The position numbers were made by a program, and so were the translations under genes. The notes beneath the pieces were generated by a model. That model had not been told where the DNA came from. It made no database searches and saw only the letters and a list, made by a program, of their open reading frames with translations. DNA of 64,000 nucleotides from Arthrobacter sp. Edens01 (GTDB lineage: Bacteria; Actinomycetota; Actinomycetes; Actinomycetales; Micrococcaceae), in contig NZ_LKIU01000002.1 in NCBI RefSeq assembly GCF_001307035.1, positions 1-64,000 on the forward strand. Direction: 5' to 3'. Below, one piece after another: positions 35,042-44,090 of this stretch (positions are counted from its first letter, which is position 1; each line of letters opens with the position of its first letter).

Positions 35042-35141
35042 CTGTTGACAACCCGGGGGTCGGGCAGGCTGGAATGATACCCACGGCGCAGGCGCCCGGT
35101 CCCGGACGGTGCGGACAGAGAACTGAAAAGGAGCCAATCGA

Positions 35142-35453
35142 ATGGTTGACCAGTACGTGATCCATGAACTGCAGGGTTCGAATGTTTGGGCAAAAGACGG
35201 CGAACGGCTCGGCCTGGTAGGAAATGTCCACCTCGACCGGGCCACCGGACAGCCCGCATGGGTCACGGTGGCCCTTGGCCTTTTCGAGGGCCGCCAGTAC
35301 TTTGTACCCCTGACGGGTTCGAGGCGGGATGACGACGACCTCTACGTGAACTATTCCCGGAAGGCCATTGAGGACTCCCCGGACATGGACCACGGCGGCG
35401 CTTTGACTCCGGACGAAGAAGCGCAGCTGGAGGACTACTACAAGGCCTGGTGA
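35142..35453 (+). CDS. PRC-barrel domain protein
   Basis: The 103-aa protein contains VNVWAKDGERLGLVGNVHLDRATGQPAWVTVALG-like sequence (residues 14-46), the PRC-barrel beta fold. An acidic tail, LTPDEEAQLEDYYKAW, follows. AAAAGGAG lies 8 bases before the ATG. Proteins of this kind occur in actinobacterial stress loci; function is not known. It lies between the MscS channel and BrkB gene, on the same strand. Confidence 0.85.
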   Translation: MVDQYVIHELQGSNVWAKDGERLGLVGNVHLDRATGQPAWVTVALGLFEGRQYFVPLTGSRRDDDDLYVNYSRKAIEDSPDMDHGGALTPDEEAQLEDYYKAW

Positions 35454-35532
35454 GAACGGCGGGGCTGCTTGGACATAAGCCTGCTTAGCAATACGATGGG
35501 TAACCCGGACTCGACCAGCGCCAGGAGGGCCC

Positions 35533-36600
35533 ATGGCTCAGCAGGACAAATCTGACCAGGCGGGCGAAGCGTCGCTCGGAACGGCGTCCAAGCCGGACAG
35601 TCCGGGCGAAGTCACCAAGCCCAGCTGGATGTACATCTTCCGCAAGACAGCGCGGGAGTTCTCCAAGGACCAGTGCACCGACCTGGCCGCTGCGCTGACG
35701 TATTACACCGTGCTTTCACTGTTCCCGGGGCTGCTGGCGATGGTCTCCATCCTGGGCCTGGTGGGCCAGGCTGAAAGCACTACGAACGCGATGATCGAAT
35801 ACCTGGAGGGCTTCGCTCCGGCTGCTGCGGTGGAGGTGCTGAAAGGCCCAATCGAGCAGCTCACGTCTTCCCGCGGTGCAGGCCTTGCCCTGTTTGTTGG
35901 TCTTGCCGGTGCCCTGTGGTCCGCTTCCGGTTACGTGGGAGCCTTCGGCCGGGCCATGAACCGGATCTACGAAGTCGAAGAGGGCCGGCCCATCTGGAAG
36001 CTGCGCCCGCTGCAGCTGCTGGTCACCCTGATCATGATCCTGCTGGCGGCCAGCCTGCTGATCATGCTGGTGGTCAGCGGCCCGATCGCCGAATCGATTG
36101 GCAACTTTATTGGGCTGGGCAGCCAGGCCCTGCTGGTCTGGAACATCGCCAAGTGGCCGGTCATGGTGATTTTCGCAGTCATTCTGATTGCACTGCTTTA
36201 CTACGCCACCCCCAACGTGAAGCAGCCCAAGTTCCGCTGGATGAGCATGGGGGCGTTCCTCGCTCTGGTTGTCCTGGCCATTGCGACACTGGGCTTCGCG
36301 TTCTACGTCGGCAACTTCGGCAGCTACAACGCCACCTACGGAGCCATCGGCGGCGTGATCGTGCTGCTGCTGTGGATCTGGCTGGCCAACATTTCACTGC
36401 TCTTCGGTGCCGAGTTTGATGCTGAGGTGGAACGCGGCCGGGAACTGCAGGCTGGGATCCAGGCCGAGCACTCGATCCAGCTGCCCCCGAGGGATACCCG
36501 GCAGAGCGACAAACGGGCGGAACAGGAAGAGAAGGACGTCCAGCAGGGCCGCGAGCTGCGCCAGCAGCACGCGGGCAAGGATTACGACGACGACTTGTAA
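35533..36600 (+). CDS. YihY/BrkB-family membrane protein
   Basis: The 355-aa protein has six hydrophobic segments. QCTDLAAALTYYTVLSLFPGLLAMVSILG and GALWSASGYVGAFGRAMNRIYEVEEGRPIWKLR are the characteristic BrkB motifs. The C-terminal 60 residues are charged and hydrophilic. The family was once called ribonuclease BN; it is actually a membrane protein of uncertain role in envelope or lipid transport. AGGAGGG is 3-4 bases before the ATG. The 3' end overlaps the convergent DUF368 gene by 19 bases. Confidence 0.9.
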   Translation: MAQQDKSDQAGEASLGTASKPDSPGEVTKPSWMYIFRKTAREFSKDQCTDLAAALTYYTVLSLFPGLLAMVSILGLVGQAESTTNAMIEYLEGFAPAAAVEVLKGPIEQLTSSRGAGLALFVGLAGALWSASGYVGAFGRAMNRIYEVEEGRPIWKLRPLQLLVTLIMILLAASLLIMLVVSGPIAESIGNFIGLGSQALLVWNIAKWPVMVIFAVILIALLYYATPNVKQPKFRWMSMGAFLALVVLAIATLGFAFYVGNFGSYNATYGAIGGVIVLLLWIWLANISLLFGAEFDAEVERGRELQAGIQAEHSIQLPPRDTRQSDKRAEQEEKDVQQGRELRQQHAGKDYDDDL

Positions 36601-37550
36601 GCGGCAGCCGCAGCGCGTGTTTGGCCGAACCAGAGGATCAGGACCACTCCGGCACCGGACAGGCATGCGGCCAGCGGGCCCATCCAGGCATCGCCGGGAG
36701 CGAGCAGGGCACTGTTTTCCTGCCAGGGCCACAGTGCGCGAAGGGAACCCAGGATAAGTCCGGTGGCTACCAGCAGCACAGCACGCCGCCGGACACGGAG
36801 CAGGTATCCCAGCAACCGGACAAACGAGGCCAGTCCCAGGACCGCGCCGGTGGCGAAGAGGGCCAGGTAGCCAAGGTCCCGGTTGCTGACTGCCGCGAGA
36901 GTTGGTTCATACATGCCGAAGGTCAGCAGGAGAAACGACCCGGAGAGACCTGGCAGGGCAAGTGCGCACACGGCTATGGCGCCGCTGAGGATCAGGATCC
37001 ACCACGACGGTTCTTCAATCTGCAGCGCCGGAATTCCAAGCAGCATAAATGCCGCTGCGGCAGTCAGCAGCACCAGGAACGGCCCGGTAAACCTGCCCGC
37101 CGGCGTCGTCGGTCCTGCTGCCCGAGCCATGCTGATGGGGACGACCAGACTCGCGGACACCATACCGAAGAACAGCGCACTGGCAATGACCTCGTAGTTC
37201 TCGACAAAGGCATGCAGTGGCCTGGACAGAACCACCAGTGCGAGGAACATGCCGAGGACCAGCGGAAGTATCAGGTTCCACTCGACCGGGGCCAGTTTGC
37301 GGGCGGCGCCGGCCCGGTCCCGTCGGAAAAGCAGGTGCACGGCGCCGCTGATGAAGTGGTTCGCTGACGCGATCAGCCGGTCAAAGACACCGAGGACAAG
37401 CGCTACGGTACCGCCGGACACGCCGGGGACCAGCTCCACCAGGCCGATGAGGCCTCCACGGCATGCGTGGAGAATGCCTGAAAAAATCGTCGGCTTTGGC
37501 GCGGGCGCCGGGGGCACAGGGGGCAGGGAAGATGAGGCCATTGAGGCCAC
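36582..37550 (-). CDS. DUF368 family protein, candidate polyprenyl-phosphate transporter
   Basis: The 322-aa membrane protein has 8-9 helices. GGLIGLVELVPGVSGGTVALVLGVFDRLI is the conserved DUF368 signature and a second copy-like motif is ALPGLSGSFLLLTFGMYEPTL. DUF368 and DedA family members have been linked to recycling undecaprenyl phosphate across the membrane, so this protein may serve cell-wall synthesis. Its 3' end overlaps BrkB by 19 bases, and transcription is convergent. No partner genes point to a specific substrate. Confidence 0.9.
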   Translation of the reverse strand: MASMASSSLPPVPPAPAPKPTIFSGILHACRGGLIGLVELVPGVSGGTVALVLGVFDRLIASANHFISGAVHLLFRRDRAGAARKLAPVEWNLILPLVLGMFLALVVLSRPLHAFVENYEVIASALFFGMVSASLVVPISMARAAGPTTPAGRFTGPFLVLLTAAAAFMLLGIPALQIEEPSWWILILSGAIAVCALALPGLSGSFLLLTFGMYEPTLAAVSNRDLGYLALFATGAVLGLASFVRLLGYLLRVRRRAVLLVATGLILGSLRALWPWQENSALLAPGDAWMGPLAACLSGAGVVLILWFGQTRAAAAAYKSSS

Positions 37551-37613
37551 GCTACTAGATGCGCCCGGACAGCATGCAGCGGTGCCAGCCGCCCGGACGG
37601 GCCGCCCGTGCTG

Positions 37614-38651
37614 CTACCGGCCGGGTCCCAGCAGGGGAGAGGCGGGGACGCCTGCCTGTTCGCTGAGCCCGTCCAGGACGTCCTGGAAAGCCCGCAGCGA
37701 AGACCGTTTCGGCTCCCAGCCGAGCACTTCGCGAGCCCTGGTGGTATCCATCAGCGGCGCCCCCGCAGCCATGTCGATCCACCCCGGGTCGGTAGCCTGA
37801 AGCCCCGCTGCCCAAGTCAGGCCCACGACTGCGCGCACTGCCTTGACCGGAATGTTCAGGATCCGGCGTGCTCCGAGCAGGCCCGCGAGCAGTTCAGGTG
37901 TCACAACCGGATCCGCCGCTATGTTGAAGGCACCCTCAGCCCGCTGGTCCACCACACGCCAGTACGCGTCGGCAATGTCGTCCGCATGGACCACCTGGAA
38001 GGAGAATTCTGCCGGCAGCGGGATCAGCGGCAGGCTGAGCTTGTTCAGGATGGAGCGGGGAACGAGCGGACCGAGGAAATAGCGCCCAATTTCGCTGCCG
38101 GCGTCGGACTGGAAGATCAGTCCGGGGCGCAGGCGCGCCACGCGGATTTCGGGGTAGCGGCGCTCAAAATCGTCGAGGAGCTCTTCCTGCTCGCCCTTGT
38201 GCCGGCTGTAGTGGGAAGTGGCGATGCCTCGGGCCGGCCAGTTTTCGTCCGTCAGCCTGTCCTTCGGGGCGGGGGAGTAGGCACCCACCGAGGAGGCGCA
38301 CACAACCTGCCGGACGCCGGCCTCAGCAGCCGCAGCCAGCATGTTCTGCGTGCCGCGGACGTTGATCCGGTGAAGTTCGGCTTCGTCACGGTTCGGCTGG
38401 ATGGCCCACACCAGGTGGATCACGGCATCCACTCCGCGCAGCACGTCAGTGAGATCCTCGGTCCCGGACCGGGCTGCCACATCGATGCTGTGCCACTGCA
38501 CCCCTTCATAGGGGCCGGTCGCCTGCGCCGGGACCCGGCGTGCGACGCCGACTATCTCCAGTCCGCCGGGGCGCTCAGTCCGTGCGGCCTGCAGTCGCCG
38601 CAGGACGGCGGTCCCGACGTTTCCGGTGGCTCCGAGGACGGCTACGCGCAT
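37614..38651 (-). CDS. NAD-dependent epimerase/dehydratase
   Basis: The 345-aa extended SDR enzyme starts MRVAVLGATGNVGTAVLRRL, the NAD(P)-binding GxxGxxG motif. Its active-site SSVGAY and YSRHKGEQEELL replace the classic YxxxK with HYSRHK. It likely modifies a sugar nucleotide or another alcohol. The ATG at 38651 follows AAGGGA; the frame to 38789 overlaps the divergent GST promoter and is not used. The DUF368 gene is downstream on the same strand, 63 bases away. Confidence 0.88.
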   Translation of the reverse strand: MRVAVLGATGNVGTAVLRRLQAARTERPGGLEIVGVARRVPAQATGPYEGVQWHSIDVAARSGTEDLTDVLRGVDAVIHLVWAIQPNRDEAELHRINVRGTQNMLAAAAEAGVRQVVCASSVGAYSPAPKDRLTDENWPARGIATSHYSRHKGEQEELLDDFERRYPEIRVARLRPGLIFQSDAGSEIGRYFLGPLVPRSILNKLSLPLIPLPAEFSFQVVHADDIADAYWRVVDQRAEGAFNIAADPVVTPELLAGLLGARRILNIPVKAVRAVVGLTWAAGLQATDPGWIDMAAGAPLMDTTRAREVLGWEPKRSSLRAFQDVLDGLSEQAGVPASPLLGPGR

Positions 38652-38787
38652 CAAGAAAGTCCCTTCGTTCTGAGAACCCGCGGTTCGGCAGTGCTGTTGG
38701 TCCCCGACTCTACAGCGCAACCTGCTCCGCGGGCAGGGCGATAGGGTGGAGGGCAGAGCAGGTACGCGGCTGAGGGATGGAGCGAGC

Positions 38788-39831
38788 ATGGCGGAGACAG
38801 CATCCGGCGGGGACTACAGCACCAAGGGGTCCTATGTGTCCGGCGGGCAGGAATACACCCGCGACACGAACTACATCGAAACCCGCATCACCCGCGACGG
38901 GCGGGACGGCTACCCGGTGGAAGCTGGACGCTACCGCCTGATCGCTGCGCGGGCCTGCCCCTGGGCCAACCGCACCATCATTGTGCGCCGCCTGCTGGGA
39001 CTCGAAGACGCCATTTCCCTGGGCACGCCCGGCCCCACGCATGACTCCCGCAGCTGGACTTTCGACCTCGATCCGGACGGAAAGGATCCAGTGCTCGGGA
39101 TCGAACGCCTGCAGGAAGCATTCTTCCGGCGGACTCCCGGATACAGCCGTGGAATCACGGTCCCCGCGGTAGTGGACATTCCCACCGGTGCCGTGGTGAC
39201 CAATAATTTCCCGCAGATCACCGAGGACTTCTGCACCGAGTGGGTGGACTTCCACCGCGAGGGCGCACCGGATCTCTGGCCGGCCGAACACCTGGATGAA
39301 ATGCGCGAAGTGAACAAGCGCGTCTTCACCGAGATTAACAACGGTGTTTACCGCTGCGGTTTCGCCGGTTCCCAGGAAGCCTACGACGCTGCTTATGACC
39401 GGCTCTGGACGGCCATGGACTGGCTGGAAGACCGGCTTTCGAAGCAGCGCTACCTCATCGGTGACACCATCACCGAGTCCGACGTCCGGCTGTTCACCAC
39501 CCTGGTCCGGTTCGATTCCGTCTACCACGGCCATTTCAAATGCAACCGGAACAAGCTCACCGAAATGCCTAACCTTTGGGGCTACGCCCGGGACCTGTTC
39601 CAGACCCCAGGCTTTGGCGACACCGTGGACTTCGTGCAGATCAAGCAGCACTACTACATCGTCCATGAAGACATTAACCCCACGGGAATTGTCCCGAAGG
39701 GACCGGACAACTCAGTCTGGCTGACCGATCACGGCAGGGAAGCGCTCGGCGGACGTCCGTTCGGAAACGGAACCGCTCCCGGCCCGGTCCGCCCAGGCGA
39801 GGAAGTTACCCCGGGGCACGGCGCCGAGTAG
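38788..39831 (+). CDS. Xi-class glutathione S-transferase-like hydroquinone reductase
   Basis: The 347-aa enzyme has the Xi-class active-site motif ACPWANR (about residues 53-59) in a thioredoxin-fold N-domain. A C-terminal helical domain has WLEDRLSKQRYLIGDTITESDVRLFTTLVRFD. Such enzymes reduce glutathionyl-hydroquinones; actinobacteria make mycothiol instead of glutathione, so a mycothiyl-hydroquinone substrate is likely. The ATG at 38788 follows GAGGGATGGAG; the frame opens at 38746. It is divergent from the epimerase. Confidence 0.88.
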   Translation: MAETASGGDYSTKGSYVSGGQEYTRDTNYIETRITRDGRDGYPVEAGRYRLIAARACPWANRTIIVRRLLGLEDAISLGTPGPTHDSRSWTFDLDPDGKDPVLGIERLQEAFFRRTPGYSRGITVPAVVDIPTGAVVTNNFPQITEDFCTEWVDFHREGAPDLWPAEHLDEMREVNKRVFTEINNGVYRCGFAGSQEAYDAAYDRLWTAMDWLEDRLSKQRYLIGDTITESDVRLFTTLVRFDSVYHGHFKCNRNKLTEMPNLWGYARDLFQTPGFGDTVDFVQIKQHYYIVHEDINPTGIVPKGPDNSVWLTDHGREALGGRPFGNGTAPGPVRPGEEVTPGHGAE

Positions 39832-39857
39832 CCGCCTTTTTGCACCCCTGCCGCACG

Positions 39858-39932
39858 TACTCCCACGCGAGAGGTCAGTTACGGCTCCTCTGAGCCTTCA
39901 TAAGGGCCGTAACTGGCCTCCCGGCGGGAGTA
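39858..39932. repeat. Intergenic repeat family B, full imperfect palindrome
   Basis: ggtcagttacggc (39873-39885) pairs with gccgtaactggcc (39906-39918) with only one G-U pair. The outer tactccc/gggagta arms (39858-39864 with 39926-39932) extend it. The arm cgagaggtcagttacggc recurs exactly at 112-129. It lies between the GST and the iron-uptake genes and may act as a terminator. Confidence 0.75.
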
Positions 39933-39967
39933 ATACGGCACAGAACTGTTTCTTAATCTGACCGGCT

Positions 39968-39986
39968 GTAGGTTAGCCTTACTTAA
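39968..39986. promoter_or_regulatory. DtxR/IdeR iron box upstream of FecCD operon
   Basis: GTAGGTTAGCCTTACTTAA resembles AGGTTAGGCTAACCT and nearly equals the box at 32569. It ends 32 bases before the GTG start at 40019, consistent with iron repression of the whole operon. Confidence 0.8.
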
Positions 39987-40018
39987 GTCATATACCGCTG
40001 GCTTCAGGAGGTGCCGCC

Positions 40019-41077
40019 GTGTCCTCAACAGCCATGGTCAGCACCCCTGTTTCCGGCCCGCAGCTGTCTGCAGGGAACCGCCGGCGGATTCAGCCCACGC
40101 TCCTGCTCGGTCTATCCCTGGCCGTACTCCTGGCCGCAGCCTTTGCATCCGTTGCGCTGGGCGCACGCCCCCTGTCCCTTGAAACCGTGTGGCAGGCCCT
40201 CACCAGCGCTGATCCTGCCAACGGCGACCACGCGGTAGTGCTGAGCCGGCTTCCCCGCACGGTCGCAGCCCTCCTCATCGGAGCAGCGCTCGGCCTGGCC
40301 GGAACTGCACTGCAGGGTATGACCCGCAACCCGCTGGCCGATCCGGGCATCATGGGGCTCAACGCCGGCGCCGCGTTCGCGGTCGTGACGGCCATCTACG
40401 TCTTTGGCGTCACCTCCTTCACCGGCTACGTGTGGTTCGCGCTGGCCGGTACGGCACTGGCAGCCCTCCTGGTTTATGCCGTTGCTTCCCTGGGGCGGGA
40501 AGGGGCTACGCCTGTGAAGCTGGCACTGGCCGGAGCGGCGCTTACTGCCGGGCTTACCAGCCTGCTCTCTGCCGTGCTTGTCTCCAGCCAGCAGACACTG
40601 AACACATTCCGCTTCTGGCAGGTCGGCACCGTCTCCGGCCGCGGCTGGGACGTGCTGGTCCCGCTGATCCCTTTCCTCGCCGTCGGCGCGGTAATTCTGC
40701 TGGCGTCCGGGCGGGCGCTGAACAACCTGAGCCTGGGTGACGACGCCGCCCGCGGCCTTGGGCAGAACGTGGCGCTTTCACGCGGCATCATGGCGGTCGG
40801 GGTAGTGCTGCTCTGCGGCGCTGCCACTGCCGCAGCCGGTCCCATCGCCTTCCTGGGCCTCGTCATCCCGCACCTCGTGCGCGGACTGGCCGGCCCCGAC
40901 TACCGGTGGATCCTGGTTATTTCAGCCGTGCTGGCGCCGGTCCTGCTGCTGGTTTCCGACGTCGTTGGCCGGCTTATCCTGCCACCGGGCGAGGTGCCTG
41001 TGGGCATCATGACCGCCGTTATTGGCGCACCCGTCTTCATTGCGATCATCCGCCGGCGGAAGCTGGCCGAGCTGTGA
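40019..41077 (+). CDS. Iron-siderophore ABC permease (FecCD family), subunit 1
   Basis: The 352-aa protein has 9-10 membrane helices. LPRTVAALLIGAALGLAGTALQGMTRNPLADPGIMGLNAGAA is the FecCD family signature, and AGPIAFLGLVIPHLVRGLAGPDYRWIL is the ATPase-contact loop. It pairs with the next gene to form a hetero-dimer channel for a ferric siderophore. The GTG start has AGGAGG 7 bases upstream. It is the first gene of an iron-regulated operon. Confidence 0.92.
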   Translation: MSSTAMVSTPVSGPQLSAGNRRRIQPTLLLGLSLAVLLAAAFASVALGARPLSLETVWQALTSADPANGDHAVVLSRLPRTVAALLIGAALGLAGTALQGMTRNPLADPGIMGLNAGAAFAVVTAIYVFGVTSFTGYVWFALAGTALAALLVYAVASLGREGATPVKLALAGAALTAGLTSLLSAVLVSSQQTLNTFRFWQVGTVSGRGWDVLVPLIPFLAVGAVILLASGRALNNLSLGDDAARGLGQNVALSRGIMAVGVVLLCGAATAAAGPIAFLGLVIPHLVRGLAGPDYRWILVISAVLAPVLLLVSDVVGRLILPPGEVPVGIMTAVIGAPVFIAIIRRRKLAEL

Positions 41078-42129
41078 GCGCCGCACCCCTGCTGCGCGGG
41101 AACAGCTCCGCTGCAGCCATGGTCCATGACGTCCGCCGCCGCACCGGCCGCCGCCGCCGGCGAGTGCTGGCCGCCCTGGCCGCCGCCGTCGTCGTCCTGT
41201 TCTTCGCCGGCGTGCTGCTGGGCAGCTATACCGTGACGATCCCGGACTTTGTGCGGATCCTGGCCGGCGAGAAGATCCCGGGAGCATCCTTCATCGTGAT
41301 GGAGAGCAAGCTGCCGCGCGCCGTGACCGCAGTCCTTATCGGAGCCGCCTTCGGCGTTTCCGGCCATCTCTTCCAGACAATGCTCCGCAACCCCCTGGCC
41401 AGTCCGGACATCATCGGGATCAGCTACGGCGCCAGCGCTGCAGCGGTTACCGCCATGGTGGTCTTCGGCGCTGCGGGTGCTTCCGTCTCCCTGGCCGCCC
41501 TGATCGGGGCCAGCCTGATTGCGGTTTGTCTTCATCTGCTCAGCCGACGCGGCGGAGCGGCGGGAGCCCGGCTGGTGCTCATCGGAATCGGCTTTGCCGC
41601 GGTGCTCCAGGCCCTGGTCAACTTCCTGCTGACCCGCACAGACGTCCGCACTGCGGCTGAATCGCTGGTGTGGCTGACCGGCTCCCTGAACTCTGCGTCC
41701 TGGGAACGCGCCGGCATTGTGGCCGTTGCCCTCGCGGTGCTCCTTCCCGCCGCGGTCCTGCTGGGACGGCGCCTGCGGGTCCTTGAACTCGGTGACGATT
41801 TCGCTGCCGGGCTCGGCCTGCCGGTCGAAGGTACCCGTGCGGGACTGCTGTTCACCGGCGTGGCCCTCGCAGCCGTTGCGACCGCGGCAGCCGGGCCCGT
41901 GGCTTTCGTGGCGTTCCTCGCGGGACCAATCTCCCGGCGGCTGATCGGAGGCCGTGCGTCCCTGGCAGCAGCGGGACTGACCGGTGCCGTGATCCTGCTG
42001 GCCGCCGATTTCACGGCAAGCAACCTGCTCCCGGGCGCACTGCCCGTTGGCGTGGTTACCGGCGCTCTGGGAGCGCCCTTCCTGCTGTGGCTGCTCGTCA
42101 GCTCCAACCGTGTTGGCCAAGGAGGCTAA
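41074..42129 (+). CDS. Iron-siderophore ABC permease (FecCD family), subunit 2
   Basis: The 351-aa second channel half starts at GTG 41074, overlapping the previous stop by 4 bases (GTGA). The N-terminus is rich in Arg before the first helix. LPRAVTAVLIGAAFGVSGHLFQTMLRNPLASPDIIGISYGAS is the family signature, and AGPVAFVAFLAGPISRRLIGG is the coupling loop. Frame extends to 40906 but overlaps subunit 1. Confidence 0.92.
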   Translation: MSAAPLLRGNSSAAAMVHDVRRRTGRRRRRVLAALAAAVVVLFFAGVLLGSYTVTIPDFVRILAGEKIPGASFIVMESKLPRAVTAVLIGAAFGVSGHLFQTMLRNPLASPDIIGISYGASAAAVTAMVVFGAAGASVSLAALIGASLIAVCLHLLSRRGGAAGARLVLIGIGFAAVLQALVNFLLTRTDVRTAAESLVWLTGSLNSASWERAGIVAVALAVLLPAAVLLGRRLRVLELGDDFAAGLGLPVEGTRAGLLFTGVALAAVATAAAGPVAFVAFLAGPISRRLIGGRASLAAAGLTGAVILLAADFTASNLLPGALPVGVVTGALGAPFLLWLLVSSNRVGQGG

Positions 42130-42132
42130 AGC

Positions 42133-43026
42133 ATGCAGAACAAGCTTCAAGCGCGGGACCTGGTGCTCTCCTACGCAGACCGGACGGTAGTCGACGGGCT
42201 CAGCCTGGAACTGCCGGCCGGCAAGATTACCGTGATCGTCGGGGCAAACGCCTGCGGCAAGTCCACGCTGCTGCGCGGCCTCGCCAGGCTGCTGAAGCCT
42301 GCCTCCGGAGCGGTGGAGCTAAACGGGCGGGACATCAACGCCATGCCGAGCCGCGAAGTCGCACGCATCCTGGGCCTGCTGCCGCAGACCCCGAACGCTC
42401 CTGACGGCATTACGGTGGCGGACCTGGTGGGGCGCGGACGCTACCCGCACCAGGGCTGGTTCCGTCAGTGGAACGCAGAAGACGAAGCCGCCGTAGCCGC
42501 TGCACTTGAAGCCACCGGCACACTTGAACTGGCCGGACGGGATATTGATGAGCTCTCCGGCGGGCAGCGCCAGCGGGTCTGGATTGCCATGGCACTGGCT
42601 CAGCAGACAGACATCCTGTTGCTGGATGAGCCCACTACTTTCCTTGACGTCACGCACCAGGTTGAGGTCCTCGACCTCATCACGGACCTCAACAAGCGGG
42701 CAGGCACCACCGTGGTGATTGTGCTGCATGACCTTAACCTCGCTGCCCGCTACGGGGACCATCTCATTGCCATGAAGGCAGGCCGGATCGCAGCGCAGGG
42801 CACCCCTGAGGAGATTGTCACCGAAGAGCTGGTCCAGGACGTGTTCGGCCTGGAAGCCGCTGTCATCCCCGATCCCGTTTCGGGCACGCCCATGGTGGTG
42901 CCGGTGGGCCGGCATCACACCCGCCCGCCGGCTGCACCCGCAAAGCAGCCCCCAGCCGTGGGCTACCTGCCCAACCCGCACGATTCCCGCCTTGAGACCC
43001 GCAATCCTATGGAGGCAGCTTCATGA
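42133..43026 (+). CDS. Iron-siderophore ABC ATP-binding protein
   Basis: The 297-aa ATPase powers the FecCD pair. Walker A is GANACGKSTL (Ala-Cys instead of Gly-Ser), the signature LSGGQRQRVW, Walker B LLLDEPTTFLD, and switch His in IVLHDLNLA. The last 40 residues are a proline-rich extension. It begins 3 bases after the permease stop and overlaps the siderophore-interacting gene by 4 bases, so the cluster is one transcript. Confidence 0.93.
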   Translation: MQNKLQARDLVLSYADRTVVDGLSLELPAGKITVIVGANACGKSTLLRGLARLLKPASGAVELNGRDINAMPSREVARILGLLPQTPNAPDGITVADLVGRGRYPHQGWFRQWNAEDEAAVAAALEATGTLELAGRDIDELSGGQRQRVWIAMALAQQTDILLLDEPTTFLDVTHQVEVLDLITDLNKRAGTTVVIVLHDLNLAARYGDHLIAMKAGRIAAQGTPEEIVTEELVQDVFGLEAAVIPDPVSGTPMVVPVGRHHTRPPAAPAKQPPAVGYLPNPHDSRLETRNPMEAAS

Positions 43027-44090
43027 CCGGCACCCGCACCACCACCAAGGCTGCAGCTGCGGCTCCCCGGCGCCAGGGCGCCAACGCCGCGGTTCTGGCC
43101 TTCGACGTCGAAGTCCGTGCAGTGCAGCGGTTGAGCGCGAACTTCCAGCGCATTACCTTTGGCGGCGAGTGCCTGCGCGACTTCGGGGTGCAGGGAAGCA
43201 CAGATGACCTGCGCATCAAGGTGGTTATTCCGCCGCAGGCAGCCGACGGCACCCGGACGCCCTTGCCCGTGATCGACTGCGAGGATGCCGGCTGGTACCG
43301 GAACTGGCTCGCCATGGACGTGCAGGAACGCGGCTCAATGCGCACCTACACGGTGCGTGCCGCCCGTTGTTCACTCCCGCAGCCGGAAATTGACGTCGAC
43401 TTCGTGCTCCACTTCGACGCCGACGGCGTGGGTGGTCCAGCCTCCACCTGGGCTGCCGAAGCCAAGCCCGGAGACCGTGTCACGGTTATCGGCCCCAACG
43501 TGGTGCACTGCGTCACCGCGGAATCCTACGGCGGCATTGAATGGCGGCCCGGACTCGCCCAGCACGTCCTGCTCGCGGGGGACGAGACAGCCGTGCCCGC
43601 CATCGCCTCCATTCTGGAGAATCTGCCGGCGGACTTCACCGGACACGCTCTGCTGGAGATCCCGGATGCCTCGGACATCCAGCCCCTTTCCACCCCGTCC
43701 AAGGTTGCCGTCACCTGGCTGCCGCGGAACGGCCGCCCTCATGGTGAAGCGCTTGAAAGTGCAGTACGAAGCGCCGTGGCCGTGCCCGGTTACGCCAGTG
43801 TGGGGAGGATCGAAGCTGCGCCGGTTCCCGCCCGCCGGCAGGAGCTGGAGGACGTGGACATCGATTCAGTCATCCTGTGGGAGACCCCGGCACGGCTGGC
43901 GCCGGAAGTCGTGGAGAACTCTCCCAGCCCCAACACCCCGGCCGGAGCCCTGCCGTTCTACGCCTGGATTGCCGGCGAAGCAGCCGTGGTCCGGGGCCTT
44001 CGCCGCTACCTCGTCCGTGAGGCGGGAATTGACCGGAAGCAGGTCGCGTTTATGGGTTACTGGCGCCACGGCCGGGCCGAGACCGCGTAG
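43023..44090 (+). CDS. Siderophore-interacting protein (SIP family ferric reductase)
   Basis: The 355-aa cytoplasmic flavoprotein reduces Fe(III)-siderophore complexes to release iron. RTYTVRAAR (about residues 107-115) is the FAD-binding RxYT motif. HVLLAGDETAVPAIASILENLP is the NADPH-binding part, and a C-terminal WIAGEAAVVRGLRRYLVREAGIDRKQVAFMGYWRHG is typical of the ViuB/SIP class. It is the last gene of the iron operon. Its start overlaps the ATPase stop (ATGA). Confidence 0.92.
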   Translation: MTGTRTTTKAAAAAPRRQGANAAVLAFDVEVRAVQRLSANFQRITFGGECLRDFGVQGSTDDLRIKVVIPPQAADGTRTPLPVIDCEDAGWYRNWLAMDVQERGSMRTYTVRAARCSLPQPEIDVDFVLHFDADGVGGPASTWAAEAKPGDRVTVIGPNVVHCVTAESYGGIEWRPGLAQHVLLAGDETAVPAIASILENLPADFTGHALLEIPDASDIQPLSTPSKVAVTWLPRNGRPHGEALESAVRSAVAVPGYASVGRIEAAPVPARRQELEDVDIDSVILWETPARLAPEVVENSPSPNTPAGALPFYAWIAGEAAVVRGLRRYLVREAGIDRKQVAFMGYWRHGRAETA

